Positions 32,922-45,783 of a DNA stretch of 64,000 bases are shown here, one piece after another. The notes under the pieces were generated by a model. That model ran no database searches and was not told where the DNA came from. It was given only the letters and a program-made list of their open reading frames with translations. Numbering within the stretch: the stretch's first letter is position 1; each line of letters opens with the position of its first letter. This stretch comes from Zea mays. Lineage: Eukaryota > Streptophyta > Magnoliopsida > Poales > Poaceae. The DNA lies in contig NC_050096.1 of NCBI RefSeq assembly GCF_902167145.1, forward strand, positions 185,167,825-185,231,824, read 5' to 3'. A program made the position numbers and the translations under genes.

Positions 32922-35900
32922 AGGTGTATAAGCCTTTAGTCAATGATCAATGGCCACACAGCCCCCATATTTGTCGAAAATAGCATGAACGACCATATTC
33001 AATAATGTCGAAGGCTAACACCTACAATTTTTTGATCAAGAAATGGTCTCCACTAGAAATTAAAGAATGTGATCAATGGCAAGGAAATATATGTGCGGTT
33101 AGGTGCATGAGCCTCAAGTAAATGATCAATGGCCACACAACCCCTATTTTTGTCGAAAACAGCATGAACGACCATTTTCAATAATACCGAAGGCTAACAC
33201 CTACAATTTTTTTACCAAGAAATGGTCTCCACCAGAAATTCAAAAATGTGATCTATGGCAAGGAAATATATGTGGGGTGAGGTGTACGAGCTTCTGCTCG
33301 ATGATCAATGGCCACACAAACCTCATTTTTATCAAAAATAGCCATGAACTGCCATTTTCAATAATACCGAAGGCTAACACCTACGGATTTTTGACCAAGA
33401 AATGGTCTCCACCAGAAATCCAAAAATGTGATCTATGGCAAGGAAACATATGTGGGTGAGGTGTACGTGCCTCTAGTTGATGATCAATGGCCTCACAACC
33501 CTTATTTTTGTCAAAAATAGCATGAACAACCATTTTCAATAATACCGAGGGCCAATGCCTACGGATTTTTGACCTAGAAATTGTCTCCACCAGAAATCCA
33601 AGAATGTGATCTATAGCAAAGAAACATATGTGGGGTGAGGTGTATGAGCCTCGGGTCGATGATCAATGGCCACAAAACCCCCATTTTTGTCAAAAATAGC
33701 CAAGAACAACCATTTTCAATAATACCGAAGGCTAACCCCTACGGATTTATGACCAAGAAATGGTCACCATCAGAAATCCAAGAATGTGATCTATGGCAAG
33801 GCAACATATGTAGGGTCAGGTGTATGAGCCACTAGTCAATGATCAATGGCCACACAACCCCCATTTTTGTCGAAAATAGCATGAACGACCATTTTCCATA
33901 ATACCAAAGGCTAATACGTACTAATTTTTGACTAAGAAATGGTCTTCACCAGAAATCCAAGAATGTGATCTATGGCAAGGAAACAAATGTGGGGTTAGGT
34001 GTACGTGCCTCTGGTCGATGATCAATGGCCACACAACCCCCATTATTGTTGAAAATATCATGAACGACCATTTTCAATAATATCGAATGCTAACAACAAC
34101 ATATTTTTACCAAGATATGGTCTCCACTAGAAATCCAAGAATATGATCTATGGCAAGGAAACATGTGTGGTGTGAGGTGTACGAGCCTCTGGTCGATGAT
34201 CAATAGCCACACAACCCCTATTTTTGTCGAAAATAGCATGAATGACCATTTTCAATAATACCGAAGGCTAACACCTACGTATTTTTGACCAAGAAATGGT
34301 CTCCACTAGAAATCTAAGAATGTGATCTATGGCAAGGAAACATATGTGGGGTGAGGTGTACGAGCCTCTGGTCGATGGTCAATAGCCACACAACCCCTAT
34401 TTTTGTCGAAAATAGCATGAACGACTATTTTCAATAATACCGAAGGCTAACACCTACAGATTTTTTACCAAGAAATGGTCTCCACTAGAAATTCAATAAT
34501 GTTATCTATGGCATGGAAATATATGTGGGGTTAGGTGTATGAGCCTCTGGTCGATGATCAATGGCCACACAACCCCATTTTTGTTGAAAATATCATGAAC
34601 GACCATTTTCAATAATACTGAATGCTAACAACAACATATTTTTGTCCAAAAAATGGTCTCCACTAGAAATCCAAGAATGTGATCTATGGAAAAGAAACAT
34701 ATGTGGGGTTATGTGTAGGAGCCTCTGATCAATGATTAATATCCACACAACCCCTATTTCGAAAATAGCATGAACGACGATTTTCAATAATATAGAAAGC
34801 TAACACCTACGGATTTTTGACCAAGAAATGGTCTCCACCAGAAATCCAAGAATATGATCTATAGCAAAGAAACATGTGGGGTGAGGTGTATGAGCCTCGG
34901 GTCGATGATCAATGGCCACAAAACCCCATTTTTGTCAAAAATAGCCAAGAACAACCATTTTCAATAATACCGAAGGCTAACACCTACGAATTTATGACCA
35001 AGAAATGGTCACCATCAGAAATCCAAGAATGTGATCTATGGCAAGGCAACATATGTAGGGTCAGGTGTATGAGCCACTCGTCAATGATCAATGGCCACAC
35101 AACCCCCATTTTTGTCGAAAATAGCATGAACGACCATTTTCCATAATACCAAAGGCTAATACGTACTAATTTTTGACTAAGAAATGGTCTTCACCAGAAA
35201 TCCAAGAATGTGATCTATGGCAAGGAAACATATGTGGGGTTAGGTGTACGTGCCTCTGGTCGATGATCAATGGCCACACAACCCCCATTATTGTTGAAAT
35301 TATCATGAACGACCATTTTCAATAATATCGAATGCTAACAACAACATATTTTTACCAAGATATGGTCTCCACTAGAAATCCAAGAATATGATCTATGGCA
35401 AGGAAACATGTGTGGTGTGAGGTGTACGAGCCTCTGGTCGATGATCAATAGCCACACAACCCCTATTTTTGTCGAAAATAGCATGAATGACCATTTTCAA
35501 TAATACCGAAGGCTAACACCTACGTATTTTTGACCAAGAAATGGTCTCCACTAGAAATCTAAGAATGTGATCTATGGCAAGGAAACATATGTGGGGTGAG
35601 GTGTACGAGCCTCTGGTCGATGGTCAATAGCCACACAACCCCTATTTTTGTCGAAAATAGCATGAACGACTATTTTCAATAATACCGAAGGCTAACACCT
35701 ACAGATTTTTGACCAAGAAATGGTCTCCACTAGAAATTCAATAATGTGATCTATGGCATGGAAATATATGTGGGGTTAGGTGTATGAGCCTCTGGTCGAT
35801 GATCAATGGCCACACAACCCCATTTTTGTTGAAAATATCATGAACGACCATTTTCAATAATACTGAATGCTAACAACAACATATTTTTGTCCAAAAAATG

Positions 35901-38900
35901 GTCTCCACTAGAAATCCAAGAATGTGATCTATGGAAAAGAAACATATGTGGGGTTATGTGTAGGAGCCTCTGATCAAAGATTAATATCCACACAACCCCT
36001 ATTTCGAAAATAGCATGAACGACGATTTTCAATAATATAGAAAGCTAACACCTACGGATTTTTGACCAAGAAATGGTCTCCACCAGAAATCCAAGAATAT
36101 GATCTATAGCAAAGAAACATGTGGGGTGAGGTGTATGAGCCTCTGGTCGATGATCAATGGCCACAAAACCCCCATTTTTGTCAAAAATAGCCAAGAACGA
36201 CCATTTTCAATAATACCGAAGGCTAACACCTACGGATTTTTGACCAAGAAATGGTCACCACCAGAAATCCAAGAATGTGATCTATGGTAAGGAAACATAT
36301 GTGGGGTCAGGTGTATGTGCCTCTGGTCAATGATCAATGAACACACAACCCCCATTTTTGTCGAAAATAGCATGAACGACCATTTTCAATAATACCGAAG
36401 GCTAACACCTACAGATTTTTAACCAAGAAATGATCTCCACTAGAAATCCACGAATGTGATCTATGACAAGGAAACATATGTGGGGTCAGGTGTATGAGCC
36501 TCTGGTCAATAATCAATGGTCACACAACCCCCATTTTTGTCAAAAAATAGCATGACGACCATTTTCAATAATACCGAAGGCTAACACCTACAAATTTTTG
36601 ACCAAGAAACGGTCTCCACCAAAAATCAAGAATGTGATCTATGGCAAGGAAATATATGTGGGGTGAGGTGTACGAGCCTCTGCTCGATGATCAATGGTCA
36701 CACAACCCCCATTTTTGCCAAAAATAGCCATGAACGACCATTTTCAATAATACCGAAGGCTAACACCTATGGATTTTTGACCAAGAAATGGTCTCCACGA
36801 GAAATCCAAGAATGTGATCAATGGAAAGGAAACATATGTGGGGTGATGTGTCTGAGCCTCTAGTCGACGATCAATAGCCACACAACCCCATTTTTGTCGA
36901 AAATAGCATGAACGGCCATTTTTAATAATACCGAAGGCAAACACCTACGGATTTTTGACCAAGAAATAGTCTCCACCAGAAATTCAAGAATGTGATCTAT
37001 GGCAAGGAAATATATGTGGGGTGAGGTGTACGAGCCTCTGCTCGATGATCAATGGCCACACAACCCCCATTTTTGCCAAAAATAGCCATGAGCGACCATT
37101 TTCAATAATACCGAAGGCTAACACCTACGAATTTTTTTACCAAGAAATGGTCTCCACCAAAAATCCAAGAATGTGATCTATGGCAAGGAAACATATGTGG
37201 GGTGATGTGTATGAGCCTCTGGTCGATGTTCAATGGCCACAGAACCCCTATTTTTGTGAAATTAGCTTGAACGACCATTTGCATAAATACCGAAGGCTAA
37301 CACCTACAGATTTTTGACCAAGAAATGGTCTCCACCAGAAATCCAAGAATGTGATCTATGGCAAGGAAACATATGTGGGGTGAGGTGTATGAGCCTCCGG
37401 TCAATGATCAATGGCCACACAACCCCTATTTTTGTCGAAAATAGCATGAACGACCATTTTCAATAATACCGAAGGCTAACACCTATGGATTTTTGACCAA
37501 GAAATGGTCTCCACCAGAATCAAAAAATGTGATCTGTGGCAAGGAAACATATGTGGTGTTAGGTGAATGATCCTCTGGTCAATGATCAATGGCCACACAA
37601 CCCCCATTTTTGTTGAAAATAGCATGAACGACCATTTTCAATAATACCGGATGCTAAGAACTACGGATTTTTGACCAAGAAATGGTCTCCACTAGAAATC
37701 CAAGAATTTGATCTATGTCAAGGAAACATATGTGGGGTGAGGTGTTTGAGCCTTTGGTCGATGATCAATAGCCACACAACCCCTATTTTTGTCGAAAATT
37801 GCATGAACGACCATTTTCAATAATACCGAAGGCTGACACCTACTGATTTTTAACCAAGAAATGGTCTCCACCAGAAGTCCACGAATGTGATCTATGGCAA
37901 GGAAACATATGTGGGTGGTGGTGTATGAGCCTCTAGTCAATGATAAATGGCCACACAACCCCCATTTTTTCATAGATAGCCATGAACGACCATTTTCAAT
38001 AATTTCGAAGGCTAACACCTACAGATTTTTGATCAAGAATTGCTCTCCACCAGAAAACTAAGAATGTGATCTATGGCAAGGAAACATATGTAGTGTGAGG
38101 TGTATGAGCCTCTGGTTGATGATCAACGGCCACACAACCCCCATTTTTGTCGAAAATAGCCATGAACGATCATTTTCAATAATACCGAAGTCTAACACCT
38201 ACGGTTTTTTGACCAAGAAATGGTCTCCACTAGAAATCCAAGAATGTAATATATGGCAAGGAAACATTTGTGGGGTGAGCTGTACAAGCCTCTCGTCAAT
38301 GATCAATGGCCACACAACCACCATTTTTGTCGAAAATAGCCATGGACGACCATTTTCAATAATACCGAAGGCTAACACCAACGGATTTTGGACCAAGAAA
38401 TGCTCTCCACTAGAAATCCTAGAATGTGATATATGGCAAGAAAATATATGTGGGGTGAGGCATACGAGCATCTGGTCAATGATCAATGGCCACACAACCC
38501 CTATTTTTGTCGAAAATAGCATGAACGACCATTTTCTATAATATTGAAGGCTAACACCTACGGATTTTTGACCAAGAAATGGTCTCCACCAGAAATCCAA
38601 GAATGTGATCTATGGCAAGGACACATATTTGGGGTCAGGTGTATGAGGCACTGGTCAATGATCAATGGCCACACAACCCCCATTTTTGTTGAAAATAGCA
38701 TGAACGACCATTTTTAATAATACCGAAGGCTAACACCTACTAATCTTTGACCAAGAAATGGTCTTCACCAGAAATCCAAAAATAAGATCTATTGCAAGGA
38801 AACATATGTGGGGTTAGGTGTACGAGCCTCTGGTCGATGATCAATGTCCCCACAGCCCCCATTTTTGTTGAAAATATCATGAACGACCATTTTCAATAAT

Positions 38901-41900
38901 ACCAAATGCTAACAACAACAGATGTTTGACCAAGATATGGTCTCCACTAGAAATCCAGTAATGTGATCTATGGCAAGGAAACATATGTGGGGTGAGGTGT
39001 ACGAGCCTCTGGTCGATGATCAATAGCCACACTACCCCTATTTTTTCGAAAATAGCATGAACGACCATTTTCAACAATACCAAAGGCTAACAACTACGGA
39101 TTTTTGACCAAGAAATGGTCTTCACCAGAAATCCAAGAATGTGATCTATTGCAAGGAAACATATGTGGGGTTAGGTGTACGAGCCTCAGGTCGATGATCA
39201 ATGTCCACACAACCCCCATTATTGTTGAAAATATCATGAACGACCATTTTAAATAATACCGAATGCTAACAACAACATATGTTTGACCAAGATATGGTCT
39301 CCACTAGAAATTCAAGAATATGATCTATGGAAAGGAAACATATGTGGCGTGAGGTGTACGAGCCTCTGGTCGATGATCAATGGCAACACTACCCCTATTT
39401 TTGTCGAAAATAGCATTAACGACCATTTTCAATAATACCGAAGGCTAACACCTATGGATTTTTGACCAATAAATGGTCTCCACCAGAAATCCAAGAATGT
39501 AATCTATAGCAAGGAAACATATGTAGGGTGAGGTGTACGTGCCTCTAATTGATGATCTATGGCCACACAACCCTCATTTTTGTCTAAAATAGCATGAACG
39601 ACCATTTTCAATAATACCGAAGGTAACACCTACAGATTTTTAACCAATAAATGGTGTCCACCAGAAATCCAAGATTGTGATCTATAGCAAAGAAACATAT
39701 GTGGGGTGAGGTGTATGATCCTCTGGTCGTTGATCAGTGGCCATAAAACCACCATTTTTATCGAAAATAGCCAAGAACGACCATTTTCAATAATACCAAA
39801 GGCTAACACCTACGGATTTTTTCCAAGAAATGGTCTCCACCAGAAATCTAAGAATGTGATATATGGAAAGGAAATATATGTGGGGTCAGGTGTTTGATCC
39901 TCTGGTCAATGATCAATGGCCCTATAGCCCCATTTTTGTCGAAAATAGCAAGAACGACTAATTTCAATAATACCAAAAGCTAACACCTATGAATTTTTCA
40001 CCAAGAAATGGTCTCCTCCAGAAATCTAAGAATGTGATCTATGGCAAGGAAACATATTTGGGGTCAGGTGTATGAGCCTCTGGTTAATGATCAATGGCCA
40101 GATAACCCCCATTTTTGTCGAAAATAGCATGAACGAGCATTTTAAATAATACCGAAGGCTAACACATACTAATTTTTGACCAAGAAATGGTCTTCACTAG
40201 AAATCTAAGAATGTGATCTATGGCAAGGAAATATATATGGGGTGAGGTGTATGAGCTTCTTCTCGATGATCAATGGCCACACAACCCCCATTTTTGTCGA
40301 AAATAGCCATGAACGACCATTTTCAATAATACCGAAGGCCAACACCTATGGATTTTTGACCAAGAATGGTCTCCACTAGAAATCCAAGAATGTAATTTAT
40401 GGCAACGAAACATATGTGGGGTGAGTTGTACGAGTCTCTGGTCGATGATCAATAGCCACACAACCCCCATTTTTGTCTTAAATAGCCATGGACGACCATT
40501 TTCAATAATACCGAAGGCTAACACCTACGGATTTTGGACCAAGAAATGGTCTTCACCAGAAATCCTAGAATGTGATCTATGGCAAGGAAACATATGTGGG
40601 GTGAGGTGTGCGATCATCTGGTCAATGATCAATGGCCACACAACCCCTATTTTTGTCAAAAATAGCATGAACGACCATTTTCAATAATACCGAAGACTAA
40701 CACCTACGGATATTTGACCAAGAAATGGTCTCCACCAGAAATCCAAGAATGTTATCCATGGCAAGGAAACATATGTGGGGTCCGGTGTATGAGCCACTGG
40801 TCAATGATCAATGGCCACACACCCCCATTTTTTGTTGAAAATAGCATGAACGACCATTTTCAATAATATCGAAGGCTAACACCTACTAATTTTTGACCAA
40901 GAAATGGTCTTCACCAGGAATCCAAGAATGTGATCTATTGCAAGGAAACATATGTGGGGTTAGGTGTACGAGCCTCTGGTCGATGATCAATAGCCAGACA
41001 ACCTCCATTTTTGTTGAAAATATCATGAACGACCAATTCAATAATATAGAATGCTAACAACAACAGATGTTTGACCAAGATATGGTCTCCACCTATGGAT
41101 TTTTTACCAACAAATGGTGTCCATCAGAAATCCAAGAATATGATCTATGGCAAGGAAACATATGTGGGTGGAGGTGTACGAGCCTTTGGTCGATGATCAA
41201 TGGCCACACAACCCTCATTTTTGTCAAAAATTTGCATGAACGACCATTTTCAATAATACCGAAGGCTAACACCTACGGATTTTTAACCAAGAAATGGTCT
41301 CCACCAGAAAACCAAGAATGTGATCTATGGCAAGGAAACATATGTGGGGTGTGGTGTACGATCCTGAGGTCGATGATCAATGGCCACACAACCCCCATTT
41401 TTATCGAAAATAGACATGAACGACCATTTTCGATAATACCGAAGGCTAACACCTACGGATTTTTTACCAAGAAATGGTCTACACCAGAAATCCAAGAATG
41501 TGATCTATGGCAAGGAAACATATGTGGGTGAGGTGTACGTGCCTCTAGTTGATGATCAATGGCCCCACAATCCCTATTTTTGTCGAAAATAGGATTAACG
41601 CCATTTTCAATAACACCGAAGGCTAACACCTACAGATTTTTGACCAAGAAATGGTCTCCACAAGAAATCCAAGAATGTGATCTATATGAAAGAAACATAT
41701 GTGGGGTGAGGTGTATGAGCCTCTGGTCGATGATCAATGTCCACAAAACCCCTATTTTTCTCAAAAATAGCTAAGAACGACATTTTCAATAATACCGAAG
41801 GCTAACACCTACGAATTTTTGACCAAGAAATGGTCACCACCAGAAATCCAAGAATGTGATTTATGGCAAGGAAACATATGTGGGGTTAGGTGTATGAGCC

Positions 41901-42503
41901 TCTGGTCAATGATCAATGGCCACACAACCCCCATTTTTGTCGACAATAGCATGAACGACCTTTTTCATTAATACCGAAGGCTAACACCTACAGATTTTTG
42001 ACCAAGAAATGGTCTCCACCCAAAATCCACGAATATGGTCTATGGCAAGGAAACATATGTGAGGTCAGGTGTATGAGCCTCTGGTCAGTAATCAATGGCC
42101 ACATAACCCCCATTTTTGTCGAAAATAGCATGAACGAATATTTTCAATAATACCAAAGGCTAACACCTACATATTTTTGACCAAGAAATGGTCTCCATCA
42201 TAAATTCAATAATGTGTTCTATGGCAAGGAAACATATGTGGGGTTAGGTGTACGAGCCTCTGGTCGATGATCAATTGCCACACAACCCTCAGTTTTGTTG
42301 AAAATATCATGAACGACTATTTTCAATAATACCAAATTCTAACAACAACAGATTTTTGTCCAAGAAATGGTCTCCACTAGAAATCCAAGAATGTGAACTA
42401 TGGTATGGAAACATATGTGGGGTGATGTGCATTAGCCTCTGGTCGATGATCAATAGCCACACATCCCTTATTTTTGTCGAAAATAGCATGAACAACCATT
42501 TTC
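32922..42503 (+). repeat. Maize 180-bp knob satellite, block 2
   Basis: About 9.6 kb, roughly 53 head-to-tail monomers. It is the largest block and shows higher-order structure: a near-identical 1245-bp tandem duplication at 33590-36080, a 358-bp (two-monomer) repeat around 38815-39300, and linked variant monomers. A fragmentary monomer lies near 41088. It is interrupted at 42503 by the Zeon-like element and resumes at 49886. Confidence 0.93.
33590..36080 (+). repeat. Seven-monomer (1245-bp) higher-order duplication in knob satellite
   Basis: Bases ~33590-34834 and ~34835-36080 are two copies of a 1245-bp block of seven monomers. The rare sequence CATTATTGTTGAAA occurs at 34041 and 35286, exactly 1245 bp apart, and the flanking monomer variants follow in the same order. 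By eye I count about ten differences, far fewer than between neighbouring monomers. The next monomer (from ~36080) resembles the first of the block. Confidence 0.85.
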
Positions 42504-43173
42504 TGTTGGGGGCCTTCGTCCTCCGAAGGTCCTCAAAAACATGATTTGACAATGTTTTCCGAGTGGATTATGTGAACAGGTATTTTCGGATCCAGAATTA
42601 TGAATATGGAGCACGGCCAGGACGAAGCCTGAACCAGACGAAGGTCGAGTGTAGCCGAAGCTGTGCGCAGGGAAGCTTCGGCGCGATGGCAGAAGGGGGA
42701 ACCGACTCAAAGATGAAAAGACTTCGGGGGCCTCGACAGATTTCCATAAGCCGTTAACAAATGTAATGGACATGGATGTAATTTTACGTGGGCTGCGTCC
42801 CGCGTCTATAAATAGATGAACAGTACTCCCGTACTGTTCACGCTGACTTGGCATTTGCTTTTGGCATCACACTCGTACTTTACACCTTCTCTCAGGACCG
42901 AAGGTACATTTGTAATTTGGAATCATTTCTGTTTTTCCATGTTAATAAAATAGAAATGATTCTATGGTGGTGCTTATATCATATTTCATGCTTTATGTGA
43001 GTCCTTCGTCATTACTTGTTATGTTTACGAAGGTATGTCTCTCATGACCTTCGTCCGAGACTCATTATTTCCCGAAGGAACATAATGCTTCGAAGGACGA
43101 AGGATTTTAACACTTAACACTTTTTATGTTGCCTTGTTCTTAACTCTTAGCACTTGAGAACAAGTCCCCAACA
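42504..43173 (+). repeat. Zeon-like 5' LTR, 670 bp
   Basis: TGTTGGGGGCC to TCCCCAACA with TGTTGGGG/CCCCAACA inverted ends. Many CTTCG/CGAAG motifs. TATA box CTATAAATAG at 42806-42815. Confidence 0.92.
42806..42815 (+). promoter_or_regulatory. TATA box of the Zeon-like 5' LTR
   Basis: CTATAAATAG, repeated in the 3' LTR at 49518-49527. It is followed by a short inverted repeat ACAGTACTCCCGTACTGT (42820-42837). Confidence 0.7.
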
Positions 43174-43190
43174 TTGGCGCCCACCTCCGG
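43174..43190 (+). other. Probable primer-binding site of the Zeon-like element
   Basis: TTGGCGCCCACCTCCGG directly after the 5' LTR. I do not assign the tRNA. Confidence 0.5.
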
Positions 43191-43248
43191 TGAACTCACT
43201 TCCACTTCGAGTCTTCGTGAACACCTTCGGAAGCTATAGACCTTCGCT

Positions 43249-44763
43249 ATGGCGCCGAAGAAAGCTTCAGCGACTGAGGCAGCACCACTACAACCGCTGG
43301 ACCACAACCAGGAGACCGTCTCTCTTCGGGAGGCCCGAAGCCAGAAGAGAAAAGCCGTCAGCCCGACGCTTGAGGAAGAAGAGCTAGACCAAGAAATCAG
43401 AGAGATGGAGATGCTACATCAACAAGTGCAGAGGAAGAAGGAGAAGATGGCCCGCCTAGCTGAGTTGCAAAGGCAAATTGACGAAGCTTCTGAGGAAGTT
43501 CGCCATCTCACTCACGATGAGCAGAACAGAAGGCCTCATCAGAAAGACCTTCATCAGGAGGGCTTCGTCAACGAAGACGACTGGTATGATAATTTCCATC
43601 AGGGAAATTTTGTTTTTGATGATGCTTCTCCTCTGTCTGCTGAGTTGCAGGCTACACCTTGGCCTCCATCCTATAAGCCACCCCAGCTCCCCATGTTTGA
43701 CGGCCACTCTGACCCGAAGCAATTCTTGATGAGCTACGAAGCAACAGTGTCTTCGTACGGGGGCAACGCTGCAATCATGGCGAAGTCTTTCGTCATGGCC
43801 GTCAGGAATGTTGCTCAGACCTGGTATTCCTCCCTTCGGCCAGGAACAATCACTTCATGGCAGAAGCTGAAGGATATGTTACTGACCAGCTTTCAAGGAT
43901 TTCAAACGAAGCCGGTTACAGCTCAAGCCCTCTTCCAGTGTATTCAGGATCACGAAGAATACCTTCAGGCGTATGTCCGAAGGTTCTTACGATTGAGGGC
44001 GCAGGCACCAACGGTGCCCAATGAAATCGTTATCGAAGCCATGATCAAGGGGCTCCGTCCTGGACCTGCAGCTCAATACTTTGCTCGGAAGCCTCCTCAG
44101 ACCTTGCAGAAATTGCTCCAAAAGATGGATGAGTACATTCGTGCTGACAATGACTTTCGCCAAAGAAGGGAGGAGGCCTTCAGATTTTCTGAGATGACCA
44201 GGGGCTTCGGAGGAAGATACTACCCGAGGCATGTCCGTTCCATTCACAACACTCAGAATGATGATAAGGGGAGTCAGCAAAACAGGCCGCAGTGCTCCTC
44301 ACAGGCTTCGGGGCAACAACAAACTTTCTTTCGGCCACCAGCTCCAAGAGGCAGAGGCGCCAGGGGCTTCGGCGGAAGATTCGGAGATCAGCCAAGGAGA
44401 CTGTTTTGCCTATTCTGTGGAGAGGGCAAGGGCCACACCACTAGGACGTGCCATGTTACAATCCAGAAGCAAAAGGAACTAGCCGAAGCTGCATCTCAAC
44501 AAGCTCAGTCGAAGCAGGTTATGCATACTGCTTCGTTTCATCCGCCTTATGTCCCACAATACATAGACAACCACCCTGCGGCTTCTGTAGCTTCGGCAAG
44601 TCAACCTCAAGCTTCCTGGCAGCAGCTTCCGCCTCCACCTCCATTGCAGCAAGGTCAACAGCCAGAAGGGAGTCAATACGCTCCATATCAGAGGGACTTC
44701 AGAGAACAGTCCGAAGCTCGCACAGTCAACAGCACTGTGCCAGAGTCGAAGCACATTTATTGA
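43249..44763 (+). CDS. gag: Zeon-like Gag, intact, 504 residues
   Basis: Structural protein that would package element RNA into particles. The start is the ATG in TCGCTATGGCG, 75 bp after the LTR. Residues ~40-95 form a Glu/Gln/Lys-rich coiled coil. The capsid-type core spans about residues 140-300 (FDGHSDPKQFLMSYE at the start, ending near YIRADNDFR). Residues ~330-385 are Gln/Pro/Gly/Arg-rich. A zinc knuckle at residues 387-401 has spacing CX2CX5HX4C, one residue longer than the usual CX2CX4HX4C. The tail is Gln/Pro-rich. The frame is intact in a copy with identical LTRs, so it may be expressed. No protease or pol follows. Confidence 0.9.
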   Translation: MAPKKASATEAAPLQPLDHNQETVSLREARSQKRKAVSPTLEEEELDQEIREMEMLHQQVQRKKEKMARLAELQRQIDEASEEVRHLTHDEQNRRPHQKDLHQEGFVNEDDWYDNFHQGNFVFDDASPLSAELQATPWPPSYKPPQLPMFDGHSDPKQFLMSYEATVSSYGGNAAIMAKSFVMAVRNVAQTWYSSLRPGTITSWQKLKDMLLTSFQGFQTKPVTAQALFQCIQDHEEYLQAYVRRFLRLRAQAPTVPNEIVIEAMIKGLRPGPAAQYFARKPPQTLQKLLQKMDEYIRADNDFRQRREEAFRFSEMTRGFGGRYYPRHVRSIHNTQNDDKGSQQNRPQCSSQASGQQQTFFRPPAPRGRGARGFGGRFGDQPRRLFCLFCGEGKGHTTRTCHVTIQKQKELAEAASQQAQSKQVMHTASFHPPYVPQYIDNHPAASVASASQPQASWQQLPPPPPLQQGQQPEGSQYAPYQRDFREQSEARTVNSTVPESKHIY

Positions 44764-45783
44764 CATATCCTACCTTTGATAGCAGTCTTTTCTATTCAGT
44801 TTTATTTTCTGTGAAGCAAAAAACATTGATAGTTTTCATGTAATAATTTCGTTGTTTCCCACGAGGAAAATCTATTTGCTCCACAGGCCCAAGTTGCTGA
44901 AGCCTAAAACTTTTTCCGTTACCAAGGAGGACCTTCGGATTAAAAATCCTTCGGAGTAACAGAAAGTCGTTCTAAGGAACGCAGAGTAAGTTTATGAAGT
45001 CACAAAAAGTCGTTCCAAAGGGAGCGCAGCGTAAGTTTTCTGCTCAGAAGTCGTTCCTAAAGGAATGCAGAGCCTACAGCGAAAAGTCAACGCTGATACC
45101 GCCTAAGTAAAAGGCGAAGAAGCTCCTAAGGGAGGCTTACAGCGAAAAGTCAACGCTGATACCGCCTAAGTAAAAGGCGAAGAAGCTCCTAAGGGAGGCT
45201 TACAGCGAAAAGTCAACGCTGATACCGTCTAAGTAAAAGACGAAGAAGCTCCAAAGACGTTCCCAAGGGAATGCAGAGCTTACGAATATATTTTATGTGT
45301 ATCTCCGGAACAAATGTCACATGCATAACATAACATCATCACATCATTTTGCATAGCATAAGCATCATACATCATATTGCATTTGGCAAGAGAAGGAGAT
45401 ACTCTCAACCTTCGAAAGGATGCTTTGAGAAAGTGACATCGAAATTGTACAGCTTCGGAATACAGCTTCGGAGAATATTTTTACGAAACATGGGCGAGCT
45501 TTATCAGATCAATATCGAAGTTGTATAGCTTCGGAGTATAGCTTCGAAGAATGTTTTGACGAAGCATGGATGTGATTCATCAGAATAACTTTAACGGAGA
45601 ATGCCTTCTTCACGAAGCATGAAAAGAAGGGAAGGTGTTTTTTCGCCAAAGGCTCAAAAATGGTATGTATTTAATGTTTCATGCATCGTAAAGAATTCAA
45701 TAATGAAAGGAGACTTGTATATTACATTCAAATGTACAAAGTGTTGCATAGATTACACTTTAAATGTTTTTTCCAAATAGCAC
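44764..45783 (+). other. Zeon-like non-coding spacer with short repeats
   Basis: About 1 kb without a supported gene between gag and the convergent end of the antisense gene. It holds a 63-bp tandem repeat (45073-45260), several AAGTCGTTC/GGAGCGCAG motifs, and a pair of related ~70-bp segments with GTATAGCTTCGGAG-type motifs near 45440-45570. Poly(A) signals for both strands may lie here; AATGAAAGG is near 45702. Confidence 0.6.
45073..45260 (+). repeat. 63-bp tandem repeat, three copies
   Basis: Units start at 45073, 45136 and 45199. Each has CTACAGCGAAAAGTCAACGC or the same with one change, then ATACCGCCTAAGTAAAAGG and GAAGAAGCTCC. The third has paired changes (GTCTAAGTAAAAGAC) that keep a small inverted repeat. 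Confidence 0.85.

Noticed and set aside
42468..42854. Minus-strand ORF of ~120 codons, duplicated at 49189-49566
   Set aside because: It lies inside the Zeon LTR and is present twice only because the LTRs are identical.
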